64,000 bases of DNA from an uncultured Flavobacteriaceae bacterium (GTDB taxonomy: Bacteria; Bacteroidota; Bacteroidia; Flavobacteriales; Flavobacteriaceae), in the NCBI GenBank assembly GCA_905182295.1, contig CAJJAZ010000005.1, positions 1-64,000 on the forward strand, in the 5' to 3' direction. Within the stretch, counting starts at the first letter, position 1. Each line of letters starts with the position of its first letter. Of the stretch, positions 45,918-54,673 are shown in pieces. The notes under the pieces were generated by a model that saw only the letters and a program-made list of their open reading frames with translations, had not been told where the DNA came from and did no database searches. The position numbers and the translations under genes are program-made.

Positions 45918-48272
45918 ATGTTTAATAAATATTTATTTTATTTTATTTTACTATCCTTTACAGTTGTTAAAGGACAGTCAATTTTTATGGGATCAAATGT
46001 TAGTGAGAAAATGACTATAAAAGGGAATTCATATCTCTATTATGATGGATTAACTCTTACCCCAAGCTCTGATTTTCATCTTTCCAATACGAAGCTATCA
46101 AAATCAGGTTCAACAAGTAACACAATAAGTAGTTCTATTAACAGGTCATACCTTTTTAATACAACAACCGCTAGTTTTACAGGAAGTTTAAAAATAACAT
46201 ATCAAGACAGCGAGTTAAATGGAGAGACCGAAAACAGTTTAGGGTTAGTTTTGTTTTTAGGAAGTACCTGGGACAACCAAACAACAACTAGTAGCGATAC
46301 GAGTTCCAATTTTATAGTAGCTAGCGTTAACGGTAAAGCATTAAACGAAATCACTTTATCAAACTATGTAAATAATTCAAATAGCACTCCTACCAATATT
46401 TCTTTATCATCCAGTTCCGTTAACGAAAACGTTTCAATAGGATCAACCGTTGGTTCATTATCTACCACAGATACTGATAGTGGAGACACACATACCTATA
46501 GTTTAGTGTCAGGTACTGGAGATACAGACAATGCAAGTTTTACAATTAGCGGTGCCAATCTATTAACCAATACGGCTTTAGACTATGAGACTAAAAATAG
46601 TTACTCTATTCTAGTTCAAACTTCGGACAATACTGCAACCTATACTAAGACCTTCACCATAACAGTAAATGATGTAGACGAAGATTCCGACGGTGATGGA
46701 ATCACCAACAATCTAGACAATTGTCCATCAACAGCCAACGCAGATCAAGCAGACACAGACGGTGATGGCATTGGAGATGTATGTGACAATGCCCCAACAG
46801 TAGCTAATGCCAATCAATTAGATACCGATGGAGATGGTGTAGGTGATGTTTCAGATACTGATGACGACGGAGATGGTGTCCTAGATACTCAAGATGCTTT
46901 TCCTCTTGATGCCACAGAAAGTGCAGATACAGATGGAGACGGCGTTGGAGATAATGCAGACACCGATTTAGATAATGACGGTGTATTAGATACTGTAGAC
47001 AATTGTCTTTACACGCCTAATGCAGATCAATTAGACACAGACGCAGACGGCATAGGAAATGTATGTGACTCAGACGACGATGGGGATGGGTTTTCAGATG
47101 AAGTAGAGGTAACTTGTGGCTCAGACCCACTCTTGGCTTCTAGCCTACCGGCCGATACTGATTCAGATGGTATTGCCAATTGTATAGATACAGATGATGA
47201 TAATGATGGTTATTTAGATACAGATGAGATTACTTGCGGCTCTGACCCTTTAGATGCAACATCTAAACCACTAGATACTGATTCAGATGGTATTGCCAAT
47301 TGTATAGATACAGACGACGACAACGACAGCTATTTAGATGTAAACGATGCCTTTCCTCTTGATGCTACAGAGTGGTTAGATACAGATGCAGACGGCACAG
47401 GAAACAATATAGATACGGATGACGACGGGGATGGTCAATTAGACACAGATGAGATAGCCTGTGACTCAGATCCTTTATTAGCTTCTTCTATGTCCTTAGA
47501 CAGCGATGGAGATACTATTCCAGACTGCGTAGACACAGATGATGATAATGATGGAGTGTTAGATACGGCAGATGCCTTTCCACTAGATTCAGCAGAATGG
47601 ACAGACACAGACACAGACGGCATAGGAAACAATGCAGACACGGATGACGACAATGATGGTCAATCGGATTACAATGAACTCGTGTGTGGCTCTGACCCAT
47701 TAGATCAATATTCAAAATCTTCAGATATAGACTCAGACAGTATTCCAGACTGCGTAGACGAGGACAAAGATGGTGATGGATATTTAAACGACAATGATGC
47801 TTTTCCAGATGACGGATCTGAGTGGATAGACACCGATGGAGATGGCCTTGGAGACAACTTTGAAGTAGATGACGACAATGATGGTTATTTAGATACCAAC
47901 GACGCTTTTCCATTAGATCCAAATGAATGGTCAGATGCAGACAGTGACGGCATTGGAGACAACGCAGATCCAGATGACAACAACGATGGCTTTGAGGATG
48001 ATAAAGTGTTTACCTCTGGGGTACTTACTCCAGGAACTGGTGGATTAGAATCTACTTGGAAGATTATAAACATAGCCCAGTATCCTACTAACAGGGTGTC
48101 TGTATATGATAAGAATGGGAACGTTGTGTTCTCTACAGCTAACTATAAGAACAATTGGCGAGGAACATTTAAAGGTAGTTCTAATCTACTTCCTGCAGGA
48201 TCTTATTATTATGTGATAGATTTAAACAACGGTCAAGATCAGATTAAAGGCTGGTTATACCTTACTTACTAA
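45918..48272 (+). CDS. T9SS type B adhesin with cadherin-like domain and thrombospondin-3 repeats
   Basis: This is a secreted protein of about 784 residues. The start at 45918 (MFNKYLFYFILLSFTVVKGQ) gives a signal peptide; an ATG 33 bp upstream is less apt. Residues about 20-165 are a Ser/Thr-rich N-terminal region. About 165-260 form a cadherin/CHU-type domain (ENVSIGSTVGSLSTTD...TFTITVNDVDE). About 260-690 hold tandem calcium-binding thrombospondin type 3 repeats (DTDGDGVGDNADTD pattern). The last 85 residues (WKIINIAQYPTNRVSVYDKNG ... GSYYYVIDL) are a gliding-motility-associated / type IX sorting domain. It should be exported across the outer membrane by the T9SS and stay on the cell surface or be released. 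Confidence 0.9.
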   Translation: MFNKYLFYFILLSFTVVKGQSIFMGSNVSEKMTIKGNSYLYYDGLTLTPSSDFHLSNTKLSKSGSTSNTISSSINRSYLFNTTTASFTGSLKITYQDSELNGETENSLGLVLFLGSTWDNQTTTSSDTSSNFIVASVNGKALNEITLSNYVNNSNSTPTNISLSSSSVNENVSIGSTVGSLSTTDTDSGDTHTYSLVSGTGDTDNASFTISGANLLTNTALDYETKNSYSILVQTSDNTATYTKTFTITVNDVDEDSDGDGITNNLDNCPSTANADQADTDGDGIGDVCDNAPTVANANQLDTDGDGVGDVSDTDDDGDGVLDTQDAFPLDATESADTDGDGVGDNADTDLDNDGVLDTVDNCLYTPNADQLDTDADGIGNVCDSDDDGDGFSDEVEVTCGSDPLLASSLPADTDSDGIANCIDTDDDNDGYLDTDEITCGSDPLDATSKPLDTDSDGIANCIDTDDDNDSYLDVNDAFPLDATEWLDTDADGTGNNIDTDDDGDGQLDTDEIACDSDPLLASSMSLDSDGDTIPDCVDTDDDNDGVLDTADAFPLDSAEWTDTDTDGIGNNADTDDDNDGQSDYNELVCGSDPLDQYSKSSDIDSDSIPDCVDEDKDGDGYLNDNDAFPDDGSEWIDTDGDGLGDNFEVDDDNDGYLDTNDAFPLDPNEWSDADSDGIGDNADPDDNNDGFEDDKVFTSGVLTPGTGGLESTWKIINIAQYPTNRVSVYDKNGNVVFSTANYKNNWRGTFKGSSNLLPAGSYYYVIDLNNGQDQIKGWLYLTY
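46671..47998 (+). repeat. tandem Asp-rich thrombospondin-3 coding repeats
   Basis: The DNA consists of repeated units of roughly 60-120 bp encoding DxDxDGxxDxxD. Nearly identical blocks include 47158-47220 and 47278-47340 (encoding TDSDGIANCIDTDDDND). Unit number is prone to change by recombination. Confidence 0.8.
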
Positions 48273-48359
48273 ACCATAAACATATCTTCTTCAGTAAGTT
48301 CTGAGATTTTTCTTTTCCCATTTTAATCCTGAGATCTATATATAACCCCCAACCCCACA

Positions 48360-48395
48360 CCTCAAGCACCCCTTCCAAAAGGGTGGTTTTTTTGA
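48360..48395 (+). terminator. terminator after the adhesin gene
   Basis: An imperfect CACCCCTT / AAGGGTGG hairpin with one bulge is followed by seven T residues, about 90 bp after the adhesin stop. Its right arm and T-run closely resemble the integrase terminator at 44952. Confidence 0.6.
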
Positions 48396-48452
48396 TTAAT
48401 CAATTTAAATCAATCTAAAATAGTAGAAAAAAGATGAGGTTTTAGTCTAGGT

Positions 48453-48471
48453 ATGTCTACTATATGTCTAC
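48453..48471 (+). repeat. candidate integrase arm sites, right end
   Basis: Two copies of ATGTCTAC (48453-48460 and 48464-48471), in the same orientation as the pair near the left end, lie about 60 bp inside the right att copy. Confidence 0.5.
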
Positions 48472-48529
48472 AGGATTAAATAAAAAGACATAAATACCAA
48501 TAAAATCAATACCTTGTGGAAAGTATAAC

Positions 48530-48550
48530 AACTTCTGTATTGGAAAGTAA
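48530..48550 (+). repeat. att site 2 (junction of elements A and B)
   Basis: AACTTCTGTATTGG then AAAGTAA is identical to attL over 17 bases and still encodes F-C-I-G-K-stop with synonymous AAG and TAA. No gene reads into it, so the coding match is a relic of the mnmE end. Confidence 0.85.
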
Positions 48551-48763
48551 AGCGTTATAGCTTACTGCTTTTTTTGGTTTTCATAAAACCATAGAAAAAA
48601 TAGAGGGTTAAAATAGCATAACATACTAATGCACTTATACTTAAAAATTAAAATATATGGTATTGGTGTGTGCCCAAAAACACTGGTTGGGTCAGATAAG
48701 CCGTCATGGTGCTTTATTGATGAAATCATAATTAATTATATACTCTTAAAACTTAACATAAAA

Positions 48764-50338
48764 ATGAATTATATAAATATTTTAAAAAAAACAATCTTTG
48801 TTTTAGGAGGTTTATTGACTGTAATTAGTTGTACGTCAACGAAATCAAAAAAAGAAGCTCAAAGACCCAACATTCTTTTTATAATGTCAGATGACCATAC
48901 TTCTCAAGCCTGGGGTATTTATGGTGGTACATTAAAAGATTATGTACAGACGCCTAACATTTCAAAATTAGCAAACGAAGGAATGGTATTGAACAATTCA
49001 TTCTGTACAAATTCAATCTGTGTACCAAGTAGAGCAACAATCCTTACTGGTCAATACAGTAATAGAAATGGTATTTATACCCTTGCTGATGCTTTACAGC
49101 CAGATAGCCTTAACATTGCTAAAGTTATAACTAAAGCAGGATATCAAACAGCTATTATTGGTAAATGGCATTTAAAAAAGGAACCTGCTGGATTTGACTA
49201 TTACAATATTTTAGAGGGGCAAGGAAGATATTGGGACCCTATTTTAAGAACTGCTGAAAATTTTCATAAAAATAAAGAAAATTGGGATGTTCATAAAGGA
49301 TTTTCTACGGATATTATTACTGATCTATCCATAGACTGGATTGAAAAAAGAGACAAAAAGAAGCCTTTTATGTTGATGACACATTTTAAAGCAACTCACG
49401 AGCCTTTTGATTTTCCAGAAAGATACAATGATCTTTATAAAAATATTGAAATCCCTGAACCAGCATCTCTTTTAGATTTTGGCGCTGAAACTACAGGTAG
49501 AAGTTTTGTTGGGCAAAAATTAGAGAATTTGAGTTTGAGATGGGAAACTGCATCCGCAGATCCAGAGGCTTGGTGGTGTGATTATCCCGAATTACCATTT
49601 TCAACTCAAGGATTGGATTCTATTAACGCTCGTAAAAAAGCGTATCAGAAATTAGTTAAAGATTTTATGCGTTCAGGAGCTGCAATTGACGATAATATTG
49701 GGAAATTATTAGACTATCTTGAAGCAGCAGGAATAGCAGAAAATACAGTGGTTATTTATACAGCTGATCAAGGATATTTCTTAGGAGAGCATGGTTTCTT
49801 CGATAAAAGAATGATCTACGAGGAGTCTTTACGCATGCCATTTGTAATTAGATATCCCAAGGAAATCAAAGGAGGACAACGCATTGATGATATTATTTTA
49901 AATATTGATTTTCCTTCCTTAATGGCCGATTATGCTGGCATTGAAGATCCAGAATCATTTCAGGGAAGAAGTTTTAGAGAAAATTTAAAAGGCAATACGC
50001 CATCAGATTGGAGAGAAACAGCCTATTTTAGATACTGGGAACATTCAGGTGATAGACCTGGTCATTTTGGGATTAGAAACAAACGCTACAAGTTGGCATT
50101 CTTTTATGGACAAAAAGTAGCTGATATTTATGGTTCGAAAGAAGTAACCTCGCCTGCTTGGGAATTTTATGATCTGCAAAAAGATCCTCAAGAACTTCAT
50201 AATGCCTATAACGATACTGAGCATGCTTCAATTGTTAAAGAGATGAAAATCGAACTGCAAAAGCAACGTAAAATAGCTGGAGATACAGATAATCAGCGCC
50301 CTAAAATGCAGGAAATATTTAAAAATTACTGGAATTAA
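48764..50338 (+). CDS. lipoprotein sulfatase (S1 type)
   Basis: This is a formylglycine-dependent sulfatase of about 524 residues. I start at ATG 48764 (MNYINILKKTIFVLGG), which gives a lipoprotein signal with lipobox TVISC; the in-frame ATG at 48629 adds an unlike 45-residue leader. Metal-site MSDDHT lies near residue 44. The modification motif CVPSR, in SICVPSRATILTGQYS, has Cys near 87, and GKWHLKK, TADQGYFLGEHGFFDK and a DUF4976-like C-terminus (FYDLQKDPQELHNAY) follow. It removes sulfate esters from a carbohydrate at the cell surface or periplasm. It converges with the isomerase gene and is the only plus-strand gene of element B. No maturase is in the window. Confidence 0.92.
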   Translation: MNYINILKKTIFVLGGLLTVISCTSTKSKKEAQRPNILFIMSDDHTSQAWGIYGGTLKDYVQTPNISKLANEGMVLNNSFCTNSICVPSRATILTGQYSNRNGIYTLADALQPDSLNIAKVITKAGYQTAIIGKWHLKKEPAGFDYYNILEGQGRYWDPILRTAENFHKNKENWDVHKGFSTDIITDLSIDWIEKRDKKKPFMLMTHFKATHEPFDFPERYNDLYKNIEIPEPASLLDFGAETTGRSFVGQKLENLSLRWETASADPEAWWCDYPELPFSTQGLDSINARKKAYQKLVKDFMRSGAAIDDNIGKLLDYLEAAGIAENTVVIYTADQGYFLGEHGFFDKRMIYEESLRMPFVIRYPKEIKGGQRIDDIILNIDFPSLMADYAGIEDPESFQGRSFRENLKGNTPSDWRETAYFRYWEHSGDRPGHFGIRNKRYKLAFFYGQKVADIYGSKEVTSPAWEFYDLQKDPQELHNAYNDTEHASIVKEMKIELQKQRKIAGDTDNQRPKMQEIFKNYWN

Positions 50339-50646
50339 ACTTGCTCAAACAGCCAATTCTCTTGATGATAATCTTATTTCCTGGACACATTAGCCGAAGG
50401 ATATTATTTACTTAAGCAGTACCAAAAGCACTTGAAACAAGTGATATCGCAATAAATAAAGATGAATTAGTTAAAGATAAAATACAAGATCATTACTTTA
50501 CAAGGGCAAAAATACATTTAGCTTTAGAAAATATCAATTAAATTAGCGAAAATACTCTCTTAAATTTTAACCCAAAAAGTTCAATTTTTTTTGACGACAT
50601 ACAAACTATAAATTTACTTTTCTTTTATAGGCATTTTAAATAAAAG
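50339..50646. other. 308-bp gap with a possible gene remnant
   Basis: Between the convergent sulfatase and isomerase genes there is no intact gene. A stop-free plus-strand stretch (50416-50541) encodes AVPKALETSDIAINKDELVK and continues to HLALENIN-stop. It resembles the end of a helical-repeat (TPR-like) protein and may be a fragment. I see no terminator hairpin. Confidence 0.35.
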
Positions 50647-51345
50647 TCACTCAACTATAAGACAGTCTACATTATTATGAAGCCAAAGGAAAGTGGCGGG
50701 ATATTGTGACATAATTTTTTCTAACATAAGCATGGAAATGGCGGTTGACTTTCCTGTTCCTGAGATTAATAAAACAATTCTCTTTGCCAATAGAATATCT
50801 TTTATACCTAGTGTCAATCCATAGGATGGTTTTTCATCCAAGGAATTCATCATATCATGCTTTTTAGATTCTTCAGAAAGCTTTGCGACATGGCAGTTAG
50901 GTGTTAAAAAAGTTGAGGGCTCGTTAAAGCCAATATGACCATTCTTTCCTAAACCTAAAACACATACATCTATTGGTTTTAAATTAATAATATTAAGTAT
51001 TCTTTGACATTCAAATGCTGGATTTTCAGTAATAGAATTAAAGCCTTCATACCGTTCTTTAGATATTTTTAGGGGTAATATGAGGTGCTTTTTTAAGTAG
51101 TGCTCGCAGGAATTTTCGTGATTTAGTGGAATTCCTCCCCATTCATCTAATTTTAATACCTCAAGTTTATTAAACAGGCTAGGGGTTTTATTAAATTTCT
51201 CTACTAGTGCATGATAAGTTCCTGTAGGAGAGTTTCCTGTGGCAGCACAAAGGTGAAGGTCCTTTTTATGGTCTAACTCCTCCAATATTATATCAGCGGC
51301 CCTTTCACTCATTTGTTGGTAGCAATCAAATCTTTCTATTCTCAT
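50647..51345 (-). CDS. galactosamine/glucosamine-6-phosphate isomerase family protein
   Basis: This is a NagB/AgaI-fold enzyme of about 232 residues. The start at 51345 (MRIERFDCYQQMSE) overlaps the preceding stop as TAATG; an ATG 9 bp further upstream also exists. Motifs are LDEWGGIPLNHENSCEHYL near residue 67 and LGLGKNGHIGFNEPSTF near 125. The Asn in NGHIGFNEP, and the short length, resemble galactosamine-6-phosphate isomerase (AgaI/GalN6P type) more than NagB, which is longer and has GxDGHIAFNEP. It would deaminate an amino-sugar phosphate to a ketose phosphate. It is the last gene of the operon starting at the DUF1080 or MFS gene. Confidence 0.8.
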   Translation of the reverse strand: MRIERFDCYQQMSERAADIILEELDHKKDLHLCAATGNSPTGTYHALVEKFNKTPSLFNKLEVLKLDEWGGIPLNHENSCEHYLKKHLILPLKISKERYEGFNSITENPAFECQRILNIINLKPIDVCVLGLGKNGHIGFNEPSTFLTPNCHVAKLSEESKKHDMMNSLDEKPSYGLTLGIKDILLAKRIVLLISGTGKSTAISMLMLEKIMSQYPATFLWLHNNVDCLIVE

Positions 51346-51893
51346 TAGGCCCATGAAGTTTCTCCATTATAAGCAATGCAACCCTCGTATCTTCCTGGAA
51401 CTGGATTGTAACGAAGGGCTTTTGTAACGCCAGGCTCTGAGGTAAAATATCCCCAAATAGTTAATTGTTTTATCATGGTAAAAAAGTGTAGGGTGTTAGA
51501 TTTTTTACTTTCTCTTGCCTCTATATCAAACTTAGTTAGTAATTCAATTTTTTGATCAGCGATTAGTGACTTAAAATCCATTCCAAAACTTGCATTAGCA
51601 GCCTGGTTTATAGTTGCTAAGCCTTTTGTGAAAATAGCTGTTTCTTCTGGGCTATAACAATCATTCACCATTACTTGTATAAAGGATCCTATATGAGCTG
51701 CCTTTGCTCCTGGAGATTCATCTGAAGCAGGTAAAATTATTTCACTTATTTCATCTAACAAAGACACCTCTTTATTGGTGATCAAGTGGAGCGTTTCTTT
51801 TTTAGAAGAACAACCTGCTAAAAATACTTGAGAGCCTATTACAGTCCCTCCAAATATTGTTGCCGTTAGTTTTAATGCTTGTCTTCTTTCCAT
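51345..51893 (-). CDS. gluconate 2-dehydrogenase subunit 3 family protein
   Basis: This 182-residue protein has an N-terminal export signal MERRQALKLTATIFGGTVIG with a lipobox-like FLAGC at about residue 28. The domain shows LLDEISEIILPASDESPGAKAAHIGSFIQVMVNDCYSP and IKQLTIWGYFTSEPGV, both marks of the family. It is the small partner of membrane GMC-type sugar dehydrogenases and helps export or anchor the flavoprotein subunit. The GMC gene lies two genes upstream. It overlaps the Gfo/Idh gene by 22 bp and the isomerase start by 1 bp. Confidence 0.87.
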   Translation of the reverse strand: MERRQALKLTATIFGGTVIGSQVFLAGCSSKKETLHLITNKEVSLLDEISEIILPASDESPGAKAAHIGSFIQVMVNDCYSPEETAIFTKGLATINQAANASFGMDFKSLIADQKIELLTKFDIEARESKKSNTLHFFTMIKQLTIWGYFTSEPGVTKALRYNPVPGRYEGCIAYNGETSWA

Positions 51894-52960
51894 AATTTAT
51901 AAGGCTTGTCTACATTTGTTTTAAAAGGAAGTGTTACTTTTTTTCCGCTACCTGCAGACGCATAAGCTGCAAAAATAACTTCTAAAACTGCTTTACCATC
52001 TTCTCCAGTAACCAGTGGTTCTTTGTCATTTTTGACACAATCTACAAAATGCTCAAATTCTTGGGGAAATCCATAGTTCCAGCTTTCCTCAAACATAGTA
52101 AAACTCCAGCCAATAGTATTGCCGGCTTTTTCCACTGCATAATCTACTCCCTTTTGACTGTAAGTTTGAATAGAGTTTCCTTGTAGTAAATCTGCATAAG
52201 CCACGCCCTGTGAACCGTGTATTTCTGCTCTGTCATCCATTCCGCCTAGTTTGGTCCAGCTTTCCTCCATAATTGCAGTTACACCATCTTCAAATTCTAG
52301 TATAACAATAGCATTGTCGTCTCCTTTTGTTTTATGGGCGTGAACACTAGTGGTCATATGAGCGTAAACAGATTTTATAGCCACACCTGGGTGAAGCCAA
52401 CGAAAGAATTGTACCGCATGGCAACCCATATCCATAGTAACACCTCCACCGGAGCGCTCCACATCCCAAAAGTGATCTGCATGAGGTCCATCGTGTTTTT
52501 CAGACTGCTTAAAAAGTACTGGCTTGCCTAAAACGCCTTTATCTAATAAGCCCTTCAAACGCACATATTTTGGAGAAAAGCACAGTTCTTCCGCATACAT
52601 AAGCTTTACTTTGGCTTTTTTACAAGCCGATATCATTAGATCTGCTTCTTGTAAATTCATACAAAACGGTTTTTCAACCACTATATGTTTGCCCGCTTTG
52701 GCAATCTTTAAGGTTATTTCACAATGAAGGTAGTTCGGTGCTCCAATAACCACCATATCTATCTCTGGCATGGCTAACATAAGTTCTAAATTTGTAAAAT
52801 AATGTGAGATATTAAATTTTTTCGCAAAATCCTTAGCATGACCTTTTGTTGGAGACATCACTGCTAAAACTTCACAGTCAGCTACCCTGCTTAAGGCATC
52901 GGCATGAATGCTAGAAATAAACTGAGATCCAATTAATCCAACTCCTACTTTCTTTTCCAT
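51872..52960 (-). CDS. Gfo/Idh/MocA family oxidoreductase
   Basis: This 362-residue NAD(P)-dependent sugar dehydrogenase has an N-terminal Rossmann domain starting VGVGLIGSQFISSIHADAL (residues 4-22), the EKPFCMNLQEAD motif near 96 (conserved Lys of EKP) and the C-terminal beta domain with SGGGVTMDMGCHAVQFFRWL near 171, holding the catalytic-site His/Asp. These enzymes oxidise or reduce sugars at C1, C3 or other carbons, or act with redox cycling on glycosides. It sits between the GMC oxidoreductase and its subunit 3, in one tight operon. Confidence 0.9.
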   Translation of the reverse strand: MEKKVGVGLIGSQFISSIHADALSRVADCEVLAVMSPTKGHAKDFAKKFNISHYFTNLELMLAMPEIDMVVIGAPNYLHCEITLKIAKAGKHIVVEKPFCMNLQEADLMISACKKAKVKLMYAEELCFSPKYVRLKGLLDKGVLGKPVLFKQSEKHDGPHADHFWDVERSGGGVTMDMGCHAVQFFRWLHPGVAIKSVYAHMTTSVHAHKTKGDDNAIVILEFEDGVTAIMEESWTKLGGMDDRAEIHGSQGVAYADLLQGNSIQTYSQKGVDYAVEKAGNTIGWSFTMFEESWNYGFPQEFEHFVDCVKNDKEPLVTGEDGKAVLEVIFAAYASAGSGKKVTLPFKTNVDKPYKLWKEDKH

Positions 52961-52978
52961 CTTTAAAATAATAAATTG

Positions 52979-54670
52979 TTATAAAACACCCTTTTTAAAT
53001 TGTTCCGCAGCATAAGTTGCTGCTCTTGCGGTAAGTGACATATATAAAATAGAAGGGCTTTGGTTTCCTGTACTAGTCATACAAGCGCCATCTGTGACAA
53101 ATACATTTTTACAAGTGTGTAGTTGATTAAACTCATTTAAAAGTGATGTGTTAGGATCTTTGCCCATTCTCACTCCTCCCATTTCATGTATGTCTAATCC
53201 TGGTGCTTGATTACTGTCATACGAATAAAGATCCTTACATCCCATTTTTAAAAGCATTTTACGGCTTTCTACAATAAAATCTTTTACCATTTTTTCGTCA
53301 TTATCATCATAACCAACATCTGTCACCAATAATGGAATACCCCAATCATCTTTTTTATCCGGACTTAAATAGACTCTATTAGAAGCTTTTGGAATGGTTT
53401 CTCCTTGCATATACATGTATATTCGCCAACTTCCTGGCTTACTTAATGCATGCTTAAAATCTGCACCTAATTGTGGTGAATCATTTGGCACTTCTTCAGT
53501 TCTATTCCGATATGCTCCTGTAAAAATGGTGTATCCTCCTACAAAATCTGTGTCTTGCTCTTCTAAGTTTCTATAATTAGCTATTATAGATTCAGTTGGG
53601 TTTTTTCCATAAAAATATTTGTCTTTAAAGCCTTCTATTTCACCCCCTGCGCCAGCCCTGTAGTTATGAAAACTAATGTACCTACCTAATAGGTCTTGAT
53701 CATTGCCCAATCCATTAGGAAAACGTTTAGATTTTGAATTTAGTAATATGAGGTTTGAGTTAAGTGCAGATGCGTTTACAAATATTATTCTAGCCTTGTA
53801 AATAATTTCTTGTTTGGTATTGGTGTCTATTATTTTTACCCCAGATGCTTTACCTGTAGGTTCGTCGTACAGAATAGAATGAACTACAGAAAAGGGCCTA
53901 ACAGTAAGATTGCCTGTTTTTTTAGCCCATGGTAATGTGGAAGTATTAGAACTGAAATAACCCCCAAACGGGCAACCACGCATACATAAATTTCTACATT
54001 GGCATTTACCTCTGCCTTGTTCTAAATGAATTTCTTTAGGTTCGCTAAGGTGAGCCCACCTACCCTGAACCATATATCTTCCGGGGAAATTTTCTAAGAG
54101 GGTTTCTTTCATATGCTGCTCAACACAGTTAAACTCATATGCTGGTAAAAATTCTCCATCGGGCATAGCTGCTATTCCATCTGTATTTCCACATACTCCA
54201 ATGAATTTTTCTACATATGAATACCATGGCGCTATATCTTTGTATGCTATTGGCCATTCAATACCATAACCATATTTTTTGGGAGCTTTAAACTCATAAT
54301 CACTCCATCGTTGGCATGCCCTCCCCCATATTAAAGACTTTCCGCCTACCTGATAGCCTCTGATCCAATCAAAAGGTCGTTTTTGAATATAGGGATGGTC
54401 TTTGTCTTTGATAAAAAAATGTGCAGTGTCTTCTGCAAAGCCTGCTGCTTTTGTTATTAACGGGTTTTCTTCATGAAAATCTCTTGGCATACGGCCCCTA
54501 TAATCAAAATCCCAAGGATTTTTAGTCATTGTAGGATAATCCTTAATATGTTTTACATCTCTACCGCGTTCTAATACGAGCGTTTTTAACCCTTGGTCAC
54601 AAAGCTCTTTGGCGGCCCAACCTCCAGATATGCCTGAACCAATCACAATAGCATCAAAGCTGTTTTCCAT
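52979..54670 (-). CDS. GMC family oxidoreductase (sugar dehydrogenase large subunit)
   Basis: This 563-residue FAD flavoprotein has the dinucleotide motif VIGSGISGGWAAKELCDQGLKTLVLERG (about 10-37), reading as GxGxxG-x-E, and the C-terminal MGGVRMGKDPNTS and STGNQSPSILYMSLTARAATY. There is a Cys-rich CQCRNLCMRGCPFGGYFSS near residue 223, unusual for oxidases but usual in the gluconate/glucoside dehydrogenase branch. With the subunit 3 protein it should form a periplasmic or membrane dehydrogenase that oxidises a sugar hydroxyl, possibly C3. It starts 4 bp after the DUF1080 stop. Confidence 0.9.
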   Translation of the reverse strand: MENSFDAIVIGSGISGGWAAKELCDQGLKTLVLERGRDVKHIKDYPTMTKNPWDFDYRGRMPRDFHEENPLITKAAGFAEDTAHFFIKDKDHPYIQKRPFDWIRGYQVGGKSLIWGRACQRWSDYEFKAPKKYGYGIEWPIAYKDIAPWYSYVEKFIGVCGNTDGIAAMPDGEFLPAYEFNCVEQHMKETLLENFPGRYMVQGRWAHLSEPKEIHLEQGRGKCQCRNLCMRGCPFGGYFSSNTSTLPWAKKTGNLTVRPFSVVHSILYDEPTGKASGVKIIDTNTKQEIIYKARIIFVNASALNSNLILLNSKSKRFPNGLGNDQDLLGRYISFHNYRAGAGGEIEGFKDKYFYGKNPTESIIANYRNLEEQDTDFVGGYTIFTGAYRNRTEEVPNDSPQLGADFKHALSKPGSWRIYMYMQGETIPKASNRVYLSPDKKDDWGIPLLVTDVGYDDNDEKMVKDFIVESRKMLLKMGCKDLYSYDSNQAPGLDIHEMGGVRMGKDPNTSLLNEFNQLHTCKNVFVTDGACMTSTGNQSPSILYMSLTARAATYAAEQFKKGVL

Positions 54671-54673
54671 ATT

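Larger units (their letters stand above)
43551..48550 (+). mobile_element. integrative element A (mnmE-inserted, integrase plus adhesin cargo)
   Basis: This 5-kb segment is bounded by direct repeats of the mnmE 3' end (43551-43571 and 48530-48550). A tyrosine recombinase starts 151 bp from the left repeat. ATGTCTAC octamers occur in pairs near both ends (43671, 43722; 48453, 48464) and look like integrase arm-binding sites. Cargo is a possible tiny coupled peptide, a secreted VGIGT-type protein and a T9SS-sorted adhesin. It has no replication, conjugation or excisionase gene that I can see, so it is a small genomic island rather than a conjugative element. Confidence 0.8.

Noticed and set aside
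47435-48073. Long minus-strand frames antisense to the adhesin
   Set aside because: They are a by-product of the repetitive Asp-rich coding repeats (GAT/GAC on the plus strand reads as ATC/GTC on the other) and show only low-complexity Ser/His-rich translations.
43551-48550. Prophage
   Set aside because: An integrase alone does not make a prophage; no capsid, portal, terminase or lysis genes are present.
50647-51345. Ordinary nagB (glucosamine-6-phosphate deaminase)
   Set aside because: The shorter length and the LGLGKNGHIGFNEP motif fit the galactosamine-6-phosphate isomerase-like branch better, though this is not proven.
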